Origin: Galaxea fascicularis
Lineage: Eukaryota; Cnidaria; Anthozoa; Scleractinia; Euphylliidae
Direction: 5' to 3'
Length of the DNA stretch: 64,000 nt
Assembly (NCBI GenBank): GCA_948470475.1
Contig: OX419342.1
Coordinates: 11,108,508-11,172,507, forward strand
A program made the translations under genes and the position numbers. The notes under the pieces were generated by a model. That model saw only the letters and a list, made by a program, of their open reading frames with translations, was not told where the DNA came from and did not search any database. Positions 19,906 to 29,080 of the stretch are shown piece by piece; positions within the stretch are counted from its first letter, which is position 1, and each line of letters opens with the position of its first letter.

Positions 19906-20301
19906 ATGACTTCTCACACGTCGCATCGTGCGGCAAGAAAAACGAAGCAACGTGGTGGTAACATGGTTTTGCGTTCTGGAAGAACGACCAAACAGAAACG
20001 ACAGCTCTCCAATGGTTCCAAAGTCAATCAACATTTACCCTTTCTTTGTACCTGTTTCAATAGCAATGGGAAACAACGTAAAGAAATGATAGCTCACGCT
20101 AACAGAGGACAGATAGAGGCCATTGGCGAGATTGCTTTAAACCTACTTAAGGGAAACATTCTGGTACCGAGTTCATCATTTAAACGGTTGAAGCCGCACA
20201 AGACAAAGCTCCTCTATTTGACGCGTAAGAAACCTAGTCTCAAGAACAAAAAAGAAGTCCTCAATCAACAAGGAGGTTTTTACCATCTCTCGCCGCTTTG
20301 A
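19906..20301 (+). pseudogene. Conserved small basic protein, C-terminus lost by frameshift
   Basis: 131 codons from the ATG at 19906, just after the ATPase stop (an in-frame ATG at 19873 would overlap the ATPase). The core reads EAIGEIALNLLKGNI followed by a Lys/Arg-rich helix and LNQQGGF. I recognise this LLKGNI..QKGGF pattern as a constant companion of such capsid genes; its role is unknown. A T-run at 20277-20281 appears one base short: the next frame continues with a hydrophobic tail and stops at 20343-20345, overlapping the next gene's ATG at 20342 by four bases (ATGA), as compact viral genes do. Confidence 0.65.
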
Positions 20302-20341
20302 TTGCTCCTTTGGGCGTGGATTTATTGGGTAAAGTGTTGAA

Positions 20342-20890
20342 ATGAAACACGCGCAAAAGATGCTGCTTGTTCCGGAACAATTATTGCAAAGTATCGAAAC
20401 AGAACACCGGTTAACAACTCCTCCGCAGCTTACGACATTAACACGTTTGGATCGAGACATGGAAAGTATCATGGATTCTTCCTTACCAGAAGACCAAAAA
20501 GTGACTTTATTGGATCAACTTTTGCAACGGTATTAAGGGCTATCAAAACAAATGAAGAGCGAATCGACTGTAAAACCTACGGTGGTATTATCAACGCCAA
20601 CGCCTCCCGCAACAGAGACAACTCCCAAGGTAACGCAACCACCGTTGACATCCCAGGTAAAGATTACAAAACAACCACCAAGAAAACTACCTGCTACACC
20701 GGTCGCTACAACGCGGTCAAAAATTCCCGTTAGCATTGAAACGCCACCTTCACCCCAGGAACCAGCCGTGCATGAATGGATGATGGAAACACCGCCAGAC
20801 TCCGTTCGCAAAAGTATTAAAAGGTCCTATAAGGCGAGAACTCCATTAGTGGCAAGACTGAGGAGCAATAGACAGTGGGAACCGTATTAA
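20342..20890 (+). pseudogene. Conserved late-region protein ending WEPY, in-frame stop
   Basis: About 182 codons with one TAA at 20534-20536. The N-terminal part (KMLLVPEQLL, then TPPQL, then SLPEDQKVTLLDQLLQRY) is helical; the middle is Pro/Thr-rich; the tail is basic and ends WEPY. I recognise this VPE..TPP..LPDDxK..LQRY layout from related elements. Its function is unknown, perhaps a scaffold or virion component. The last 117 bases lie inside the right terminal repeat and are therefore duplicated, inverted, at 12509-12625. Confidence 0.65.
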
Positions 20891-22384
20891 ATCGAACAAT
20901 GCGTCTATTAAAATGACGGGCTTTACGAAGCACAAGCACTTTTTGTTATAGCTCTTGTTAATGCAATAAAGTGTTTGAAATTGCTTGGAAGAAATACGGC
21001 TGACTTTTATTCATTTCAAATTCACTGCATTTTAAGTCTCTGTATTGTGTGTTTAATTGTCAAGTCCGTGTAATTCATCATCATTAGTCGTGCGGTTCAA
21101 ATGATTGTTTTCAAACCGACTCTTGTTTCAATACCTATAACTGAGAGTTGAATCAAACCACTTTAAAGGTCGGCCCAAAGGGTGCTTTTAAGACCTCGAG
21201 GAAGCGAGATGCCCCTAAGAACCGAATACAACTTCATAAAAACTGTTACGGTAAAAATGATTTCGGTCAACTTTGAGAAAAGATGTTTGTATTCTCGCCT
21301 CAGTGACCACAATAACATTTTTTGCAGGTGAATTGTTTGGCTGAAATTTGCATGTAACAATAACATCTTATGAACTATTCTTGTAGTCGAGGTCCCTCTG
21401 CGCCGCTGTCTATTCATTTATATTCACATTTCGCTTTGTGTCTCTGTAATTTCTGTAATATTAAATATTTCATAAATAAACTGAACTAAACTGAAACTGT
21501 CACTAGCTTTCATCTTTCCATTGCAATCGAAGATTATTCGCTGTTGGCGCTTTGATTCAAGTTTTCGTTTTTTCTACAATAACCCAAGGTAAAACTCGGA
21601 TCAAAAACCGTGTTTACTTCTGATTTCACGATGAGAGCGGAGCGCGTGGTTCTGCCGACAAAACGCCGTGTGAATTTTAACAAATTCATCTTCCATGTAG
21701 ACTTTACAAATTCATTTTGATCAAGCACGCAAAACATTCTTGTTTGATTTCATCATTCGGATAAGAATACACTCTACACACTCGAATTACAAACTTAGTA
21801 TAATTCGTTGATTCACGCTAAACATTCTTGTTTACATTTTCATCTGATCTCTTTCATTCATTCCCGCTAGTTTTTTCGATTAGAATCAATTTTGGTTTTG
21901 AAGACCTCATCACGCCAGTGTTTTTTGAAAAAAGAGCTGACGATGCGTGACAAGCCACGGAGTTGAGTAATCTCTTTCGCATAGCTATGTGATGATGTCA
22001 TTCCTTGATACCTACCCAACCCTATTGCGAAATCCTGAATTTTGACCCCTATGATGACGTCATCCCCTCTGTCATATTACGTGACTTAATTTGTTATGCC
22101 ATGAGGCGTTCAGTTGTCACATCACGTGACTTAGTTTGTTATGCCACGAGGCGTTCAGTTGTTGTTGCGTTGTTGCTGTCCGCCATATTGGACGTGCTAG
22201 TTTAGCTTACTGACAGTTTACAGTTATAAAACTCATTAACCATACTTCAAGACATCTTGTACAGTTGTGGACATATTACACCCTCCTTCCTGCCCTCGTG
22301 CTGTGCACGTGATAATTACCATATCCCCCATTGTTCTCGTTAATTTATTCTTTTGATTGTGCTAGAGTGACCCCCTTTACTACT
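20774..22384 (-). repeat. Right terminal inverted repeat (1,611 bp)
   Basis: Reverse complement of 11292-12625 with high identity. Extra material relative to the left: 22080-22270, containing a 45-bp tandem repeat (GTGACTTAGTTTGTTATGCCACG type, two copies), and about 80 bp near 21740-21820. Ends ..CCCCCTTTACTACT at 22384. Confidence 0.92.
20965..20970 (+). terminator. Poly(A) signal of last element gene
   Basis: AATAAA 75 bases after the last gene's stop, inside the right terminal repeat and therefore mirrored in the left one. Confidence 0.5.
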
Positions 22385-22390
22385 AACCTA
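22385..22390. other. Right 6-bp target-site duplication AACCTA
   Basis: Exact repeat of 11286-11291. The empty site would read ATTCAACCTA followed by (TA)n, so the element went in at the junction of a PLE tail and a TA microsatellite. Confidence 0.95.
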
Positions 22391-22692
22391 TATATATATA
22401 TATATATATATACAACTGTTAGTAGGTCTCTCAAGCCAACAAAGGTGTCACTGCGTCAGGAGGATCAGTAGGATTCTCAGTCCAAACCTCACAGCATGAA
22501 TGAATGTAAAACGTTAAAAAGAAAGCGAGGATGGACAACTTCTGACGTTAAAAAAAAAAGGATAAAAACTATAATAAAACGTTTCGGTCGAAGACCTTCT
22601 TCAGAAGAAGGTCTTCGACCGAAACGTTTTATTATAGTTTTTATCCTTTTTTTTTAACGTCAGAAGTTGTCCATCCTCGCTTTCTTTTTAAC

Positions 22693-22757
<65 letters not shown>
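22391..22757. mobile_element. Near-perfect hairpin of PLE-tail sequence set in (TA)n
   Basis: 22507-22699 is a palindrome with arms of about 96 bp centred at 22603 (CTTCTTCAGAAGAAG). Each arm carries GGTCTTCGACCGAAACGTTTT, a hammerhead-like stem II plus GAAAC. It is bounded by (TA)n at 22391-22412 and 22698-22757. A leader 22416-22490 (AGGTCTCTCAAGCCAAC..CAGGAGGATC..) matches 52014-52065 beside the hairpin at 52095-52178, so the two are one family. Confidence 0.65.
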
Positions 22758-22760
<3 letters not shown>

Positions 22761-22831
22761 TCTCCCAGTTCAGAAATAATACCATGAAAAAAACAAGAAA
22801 ACAATACGAATCTCTGTATGTTGTCACTTAC

Positions 22832-23176
22832 TGTGTGGTATCTCCGATCATCGGAATTTCGGCTACAAACCATTTTGTCATTGCGCTTGAAAAAGCCAAG
22901 GTAATGGCCATAAAATGAAGAGCTACCACTGTTGTGTCTTTAATGATGCGGATCAAAGCAATTTGGATTGTTCCAACCTTTTTGAATGTCTCTAAAAGAG
23001 AACCAACCGCTCTGAACGTGAGAGGTAGAGTGTTCCAACCATAAAGAAAACTTGCTATCTGTAGGGTTCGGTTGTTTGTGACCGATTCTGACACCACCCA
23101 CGTAATTACCCTCATTGGGAGAATTAGCCAGAAATAGCATACGAGGATGGCAAAATCAAAGATATTCCATCGATCA
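22832..23176 (-). CDS. TRPC-like channel, TM3-TM5 exon
   Basis: Acceptor TTTACTTGCAG|TGATCG and strong donor ACACA|GTAAGTGA. One base, 114 codons and two bases, in phase with both neighbours. WNIFDFAILVCYFWLILPM is a transmembrane helix; then ASFLYGWNTLPLTFRAVG and GTIQIALIRIIKDTTVVA correspond to the TRPC S4, S4-S5 linker and S5 region (compare the TGxIQIAL..I..D motif of TRPC channels). The assignment to TRPC-like rests mainly on this exon. Confidence 0.88.
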
Positions 23177-23199
23177 CTGCAAGTAAAAATAAGGTAATG

Positions 23200-23760
23200 A
23201 TAATGTTTGCAAAAATGATCATTATGGTAATGATATCAATAACACTAGAATTAACAATAGGAACGGCGATCACAATGACAATGTCATTGTTAGTTTCACT
23301 GTCAGTGACAGCGACAGTCACAGTGACACTAACAGTGGTGTTGACATTGACATTGATATTGACATCGACAATGACCATGACAATGACAGTGACAGTGACA
23401 TCGACAATGACCATGACAATGACAGTGACAGTGACATCGACAATGACCATGACAATGACAGTGACAGTGACAATAATGTCAGTGACATTGTCAGTGCCCG
23501 TGCCAGGGCCAGTGTTATTGTCAGTGACAGTATCAGTGGCAATGACAGTGACAGTGTAGGTGTCAGTGTCAGTGTCAGTGTCAGTGAAATTGTCTGTGAA
23601 GGTCACAGTGACAGTGACATTGCCAGTGTTTGTGTCATTGTTAGTGCTGAAGTCAGTGTCAGAATCAGTGTCAGTAAAAGTGAGTGTCAGTGTCAGTGCT
23701 ACTGTCAGTGTCAGTGAAAGTGAAATTGACGGTGATATTGACAGTGGTGCAATGGTAATA
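23200..23760. repeat. GTGACA-type low-complexity array
   Basis: Degenerate hexamers (CAGTGACAGTGACA, AATGACCATGACAATGAC) across about 500 bp, with a 36-bp higher-order unit repeated three times around 23380-23470. It lies in the intron between channel exons. The long open frames on both strands simply reflect the hexamer period. Confidence 0.9.
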
Positions 23761-23814
23761 TCATTATCACTATATCGAAGAGACATAAGAAATGGTAATA
23801 GTCACGTTGTGTAC

Positions 23815-24040
23815 CTGAAATAACTATTTCGTTCTTCCAAGTCTACAGCCTGCTTTATTTCTGTAAAAAGGCGACCCAGCTGGAAAACTAAAATGGCCCA
23901 CTCTAAGCCACTAAAAGGGAGTTGCGAAGGCTCCAGACAGATCGCGATGTGAAGTCCTAAGACGGTTAGGTAACTTAGCGAGTCCCGAACGAAGATGAAG
24001 TGTGGAGTCTTGAAATATTTCTCGTAGTCCTTGTATTTTC
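23815..24040 (-). CDS. TRPC-like channel, TM2-region exon
   Basis: Acceptor TTTTTACAACAG|GAAAAT and donor TTCAG|GTACAC. Two bases, 74 codons and two bases, in phase with neighbours. FVRDSLSYLTVLGLHIAICL is a transmembrane helix preceded by KYFKTPHF, and WAILVFQLGRLFTEIKQ resembles the TM2-TM3 linker of TRPC channels (WVLGxxWxExKQ-type). Confidence 0.82.
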
Positions 24041-25540
24041 CTGTTGTAAAAATTGGGCGAGACATTTGTCATATGCGCATTTAAAACACCACAGCCAGAC
24101 GTCAACGCCTAGTTCCAAAGAATGCTTACTTTTAAAGTTTACACAAATCTCCAGTTTTATTCTGTCTTTCATATGGATATTAGTGGTTTCTAGCTATTTC
24201 CGCCCCAACTTCACGCCGATTTAAGTGTGTCCGTACCTCAAAATTTAGGGTCGTTAAGTATTCATATTCAAGCTATTGTTTTCCCTTATTACTTATTCAT
24301 GTCGAACAATTGCCGAGGATGTCGCATGTTTCCGAAGGTCGCAAACCCTTTGAAGTAAGTAAGATATTTTTCTTTTGTTTTAGACTCCGTGATGGATCTA
24401 ATCTTGAACTCCCGTTGTTACCTTTTATTAGCTGGGAGAAATAATACGCTGTCCTGTGGCAGCTCCCAGGGGAAGCTAGCGAAATGAATCACCCGTTGGC
24501 ATCGACTCGCAACGTGCCGCTTCAGGATCAAGATTTTTTGTGACACATGGATTTGCCGATTCATTCAACTGTCATCTCCAGTAACAGCGATCCTTTTGAC
24601 ATTCGATAAAACCGCGCAGTCAGGCGAAACAGCTAAATGTTGTATGTCAATGCGATGTAAGCGTGATCACAACGAGACTTAGACATTCAGCTTAATTCAT
24701 TTCCTTGACTTTTTCTTCTTGAAAAAGTTTCCCTTCGCTTTTGGTTTGATACTTTGAAGTATCTTCGTTAGGATCAAGTTCTATAGAAACATAAATCTTA
24801 CGGTTGATCGCGCGCTGTCTTTAAAAACAAAGTGCCGTCGCACAGATCTAGAATTACGATACAACTCGCCGATTGGTCAGTTCTGCATGCATCGTCACGT
24901 CACGGCAAACCAGCTAGCGCAGACAACGGAGCGTGATGCCGAGGAAAGAAAAGTGTGAGAAATATGTCCGACGATTATATATCAATAAGAAAGAAAAACG
25001 AACATTTCGAGCGGTCTGTGTTTCGCGGCTCAAATGGAAAGGAAAGAAACAACATTTGCTCTCCAAAATTTGCATCGCTCGACATCGGATCTCCAATAAC
25101 TCCGATGTCGCTCTCAAAAAAAATAGAATCTTCGCTTTCAGAGATCAAAACAAATCGTGTAAGGTCTCTTTTCAAAGTTCTTAAAACCCTCCGATTATAT
25201 AAATTCAAATAAAGAAAGAAAGTATGGGGCAAGTGGTGATTCTGACCCGTGAATTTTTCCGTTTTTTTGCTCCGTCAAAATCGGTGAAAATTTTAAAGTA
25301 ATAATATTTAATTTGTGGCAGAATTCAGTAAATCGGACATCAATGTAAATACATGTTCTTTTTAGTGAGCTAAGTTATGTTAACATTTATCTTTTCATTT
25401 TGTTTTAGTGTCGGTTGAAGTAATGTGCTGTGTGGACCACTCGAAAGCTGATGCGAAGGCCTTCAAACAGACTTTGTTGCCGTTCGCGCAAAATTAAAAT
25501 TGAATCAAACTCAAAGTTTTTTTTTTCAGAAATGGTCCAT
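24041..25540. other. Channel intron, no gene recognised
   Basis: Overlapping short frames around 24933-25232 on both strands do not resemble proteins. No splice-bounded exon compatible with the channel was found. Confidence 0.45.
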
Positions 25541-26174
25541 TTAAGGACGTTCGCGTGGAAATTTTCCGACATTGATTTTTTTTCTAACACTTTTACCACT
25601 GTAAGATGATGAGTTAGTTATGTCAGAAATGTAAAAAAAAAATGGAGGGTCACCGACTTCGTTTTGGAGAGAACAAGCTCGGAAGAACACCCCAAATCTG
25701 AAAAAATCGGGCTTCGTCAGCGAATAAGGCCACAGTGTCTGTAAGCCCAAATATTGCTCAATTAAGTGGGCGTATTGAGTAAACTTAGTCAACTGGTGAG
25801 GTTCCTTAATAAAGAAGTTCGCATTTACCAACCATATTTTCACCCGCCTTGCAGCCCCAAGAATTCAGGATTCGATGTCCCGTGAAGAGAAATCTTGATT
25901 TTTTGTTAACTTCCCACATTGATTTTTTTTGTTCATTTTGGATAATGTGGAGATAATTGTAAATAAAATCTGTTTCTGGAGAGAAAAGAAGGGGTCACCG
26001 ACCATTTGAGAGTAAACAGAAGGCGAAGGGAACGCAACAGCTACCCAGCACCGTTTTACTTGCTTAGCTTTCTTCCTCGGCGCACGTACTGGATGGCTGA
26101 CGTAGGATGACCTTGCGACATGGATTTCGTGCACGGTAGGGATGTACGTGAACAATAAGCGCGAACGTCCTTAA
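25541..26174. mobile_element. MITE with TTAA flanks (piggyBac-like)
   Basis: TTAAGGACGTTCGCG at the left and CGCGAACGTCCTTAA at the right end are perfect 15-bp inverted ends. If TTAA is the target duplication, as in piggyBac transposons, the element is 25545-26170. The interior contains two related AT-rich blocks (..TTGATTTTTTTT..GGGTCACCGAC..), suggesting internal duplication, and no transposase. Confidence 0.7.
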
Positions 26175-26581
26175 CCCTACATTCTGGCACAGTTTGAGGA
26201 TTTTCGATTTCTTCATTTTGCACACCTGTAGGAGATATTTACGGACAGCCGCTCTTAAGGTACCTACATGACTGGTGTCGAGATTGTTCCATCAACCTGT
26301 GGGAGCCCTTTGTTCGCCACCGCTGGCCGCATTAATTACTGTGTGCGAAGGTTTTGAATTGGAAAGGAAGTTCTACCTACGTATGGAAGATGATTTATTT
26401 TTACCGATAATAGAAGTTTCGTCTGAGGTCCGCAACCACCTAATGATAAGGTTATATAAGATAGTAATTAAGTCATGATTCTAGTTGATGGGCACCTTCC
26501 CCAGTTTGGATAAAGTTCATTTTGTCCAAGAATTTTAAGTCTTAAATGTTATATTTAAAATTATTTTTTTAATTACTTCAC

Positions 26582-26741
26582 CTAGCACTGTGGCTATGAG
26601 GAATGAAATGGGGAAGAGAACAACATCGAAGAGGCACCATATGTTGAGCAACAACCACCACGGCCTTGAGGACTTTAAATAGTCGCCTTTGCCATACCAC
26701 CTTTCTCTCAGTAGATCTAAGATGATACGATTGTCGAAAAA
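26582..26741 (-). CDS. TRPC-like channel, pre-TM1/TM1 exon
   Basis: Acceptor TTATTTGCAG|TTTTTC and donor CTAG|GTGAAG; 53 codons plus one base, in phase. FFDNRIILDLLRERWYG is followed by SSRPWWLLLNIWCLFDVV and a hydrophobic LFPISFLIATVLG, corresponding to the pre-S1 helix and first membrane helix of TRPC-like channels. Confidence 0.8.
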
Positions 26742-26861
26742 CTGCAAATAAAGACACGAGAAGGTCACGCACTGGGAAGGAGTGCAAAACTTCAATAAGA
26801 AGGACTGAACCTTAATACTGAGTATTAAAACGAAATTCAGAAGACTGCAGCGTCCACTGTG

Positions 26862-26949
26862 ATATAGAAGTTAAACTTTCCCAAGGAATCAGAGACAAGT
26901 TTCAAGTTAAAACTTGTATCTGGTTCCTTGGGCAAGTTTAACTTCTTTA
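26862..26949. repeat. Short inverted repeat (hairpin)
   Basis: AGAAGTTAAACTTTCCCAAG..CAAGTTT pairs with AAACTTG..CTTGGGCAAGTTTAACTTC. Arms are about 40 bp with a minimal loop. Intronic; probably a MITE remnant. Confidence 0.6.
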
Positions 26950-27583
26950 TCACTAAGGGCAAAATTACTGAACACTGATTGGCTGAGACAGAGGGCATTT
27001 TTTTTCTTAATCAAGGGCATTTTTAGAAATCAAGATGGTCGATTACAACGTTTTTTTGTAAATCAATTCAAAAAAACTTTACATGGGCCAAGGAGATTCA
27101 TTTGAAACGATTTTCTTTTTGGCTAGGACTTTGGTAAATCTCATTGAATTAATTGGTTGGTTAGAATTGATTGAAATTTGTATTCGCATTAAGCGGGCTT
27201 GCAATGAGAGATGAATAAACTGCATGCACGATTCCCTAATTACTTTCTGAAAACACGCGTGATGATTAATCCTTAATTTTACTCGGCCCCATGCGATTAC
27301 CTATACTTATCAAAGGATCAAAAGATACTCATTGCATGCATAATTTAATGCCTTTACAGCTTCATCAACTGAAGTGTAGCCGACATAAATATCTTTCATC
27401 ATGCAAATTTTTCTCAATTTTTAAAATCATACTTTTACCTTAATGTTGGTATATTTGTATTTATAACTATTTTTGTAACTATTTTAAGCTCCGGATGGCC
27501 AAACGTTTAGCTTAGAAACCATCACTAGTACATTTGTATTTATAATAAAGAAACATTTTGTGTTTCTTTTAGTGGCACTTGAC

Positions 27584-27710
27584 TGAGACTGCTCGAATCA
27601 TTTTCGACAAAGAAACGTTTTGCCTTTGGAATTTGTTCACAGCCTCAACAAGACTTTTTCTACGTCTTCGTTCACTCAATCTATCCTCTAAGTTTTCAAA
27701 ACTTTCCACC
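27584..27710 (-). CDS. TRPC-like channel, candidate linker exon
   Basis: Acceptor TTTCTTTGAG|GGTGG. One base completes the codon left by the 27839-28146 exon, then 42 codons rich in Arg/Glu (FENLEDRLSERRRRKSLVEA) ending at a modest donor (TCA|GTCAAG) in phase 0, as the next exon needs. The charged helical character suits the linker between the ankyrin region and TM1. Included because without it the flanking exons do not join in frame. Confidence 0.5.
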
Positions 27711-27838
27711 CTCAAAGAAAAAAAGGAAGGGGGGGGGGGAAGGTTGGGGATTTTAATAATGACGTTATATGTACGTCTGTCCTCTGGTAGATCATAAGTA
27801 AGAGCCAATCAAATTGCATTTACAGTACATCTTATTAC

Positions 27839-28146
27839 ATAAAATTATATAAATGTTCATATATTGTATCCAGGTATCTCTTGTGCCCACTCTCTAGAAT
27901 GAACAACAATAATGAACCCCACTTCATTGTGCACTCTAGTATCACCTTCTTTTGTTTTCGCTTTACTGCAGTCTCCAGGATTACGTCTGTAGCAGGATTT
28001 TTATAAAAAGCCTCTCGCTCCTTGTCATGATATTTCAAAGAATCTATGAAACGCAACATGAATTCCTCGACTTGTTTGGCAAGCTGTTTAAAAGCATCCT
28101 TATCAGCCTTACGCTCGGCAGCTCGATCATGGAGTTTATTTATGAC
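27839..28146 (-). CDS. TRPC-like channel, linker-helix exon
   Basis: Acceptor ACTTTTTCAG|GTCATA and donor TTTAT|GTAATA. 102 codons plus two bases; phase 0 start matches the end of the 38005-38153 exon. AAERKADKDAFKQLAKQVE is a long helix typical of the segment after the ankyrin repeats (TRP_2-like linker), then DVILETAVKRKQKKVI. No ankyrin consensus is seen, so the repeats must be further upstream. Confidence 0.7.
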
Positions 28147-28220
28147 CTGAAAAAGTCAAACAAATATGAAAGTTTACGGTTCCTTTCAGTTTTAGTTACG
28201 TTCCCATTGTAAGCCATTTT

Positions 28221-28327
28221 TGTGTGGCTTACACGAAGTGTATAGCCACATTATGCTGAGACCAAATTTATTTATTTATTTGTCCACGAGAGTCGAGCGC
28301 CTGTCACGTGGTCTAGTAAGCCACACA
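28221..28327. mobile_element. Small MITE, TGTGTGGCTTAC ends
   Basis: A 107-bp element with 12-13-bp inverted ends (TGTGTGGCTTAC / GTAAGCCACACA). No target duplication is obvious. Confidence 0.55.
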
Positions 28328-28539
28328 TGTACGCATTGCAGACCTATTTTTATTTACGTTAATCACTTGTAACAGTAAAGAAGTCCTATAATTTGTGACT
28401 TCTCTCTTACAGAAACCGCCGAATGACCAAGTGACTGCATGCCGATTTAAACGTGGAATTTCATGTATGCAATGTCGAATCAAATTGAAGTTTTATCTTG
28501 CACACAAGCTACAGACTATTTAGCATAGACATGGGGATT

Positions 28540-28690
28540 TACGGTATTGCGGTATTGAGCTTATTTTTTTTTCATGCGATATTTCGGTAATTTGAATCGA
28601 AACGCGCGGTATTGCGGTATCCTCTTTCGGCCGACGGTATTAGGTAAAATAAGATCCTTCACGATATTGCGGTATCGTTCCTATGCAGTC
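28540..28690. repeat. CGGTATTGCGGTAT repeat
   Basis: Repeated phrase (G)CGGTATTGCGGTATT.. with related copies at 37417-37500 (ATGCGGTATCGGTATTTTGCGG). A dispersed low-complexity repeat. Confidence 0.5.
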
Positions 28691-28911
28691 TCCTGTCTAA
28701 AAGGACCTAAAAGTAGACAAAACAAAAACCGAATCAAGGATAAAGGTGTACCTGACAAACTTGAAATTTCTCTTTACAGGAGTTTCGAACACATCGAACT
28801 AGGTTGCACTCAGGCGAAGGCCGTAAACACAATGAAATACTTAACAGACTTGAGTATATTGCCAAGTTGTGACGGATGTGGTGGTTCGACTACTTAATTG
28901 GGTAAAGAAGC

Positions 28912-29080
28912 CTGAAAAAAATCCCCGTTGAAGTCCAGAATATTTTTCAGGCTTCTTTACGCCATTGCTTAAAATGCGTTCATAACTGCGGGGATCAGTC
29001 CTCATTTGATTCCATATCCGTAGTTCATATATGATTTATTTCATAAATATCATTAAAATTAAGAATTGATAAAAACTGAT
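28912..29080. repeat. Relic of the tRNA-bearing repeat unit
   Basis: Contains CCCGTTGAAGTCC (3' end of the tRNA-like gene), a TTTTTCAGG hairpin half and the downstream ACTGCGGGGATCAGTCCTCATTTGATTCCATATCCG block seen at 3330-3830. The tRNA body is lost. Confidence 0.55.

Larger units (their letters stand above)
11292..22384 (+). mobile_element. Polinton/Maverick-type virus-like element without a polymerase gene
   Basis: An 11,093-bp element bounded by exact AACCTA duplications and by inverted repeats beginning AGTAGTAAAGGGGGTCACTC. The 5'-AG terminus, long terminal repeats and 6-bp duplication match the Polinton/Maverick class. Nine to ten plus-strand genes encode an integrase, capsid-type proteins, protease and packaging ATPase: a virion-forming gene set related to adintoviruses. 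The usual protein-primed DNA polymerase B is missing in all frames. Six genes are interrupted (see entries), so this copy is presumably inactive. It sits in an intron of the TRPC-like channel gene, antisense to it. The capsid and integrase genes resemble the family annotated in many invertebrates under the C. elegans names F54H12.2 and F54H12.3 (from memory, not searched). Confidence 0.93.

Noticed and set aside
23270..23730. Possible CRISPR-like regular array
   Set aside because: Units are degenerate hexamers without spacers, and the genome is animal.
23124..23823. Long open frames on both strands (up to 220 codons)
   Set aside because: Produced by a GTGACA-type hexamer array; residues are simple repeats of Thr/Val/Ser/Asp.
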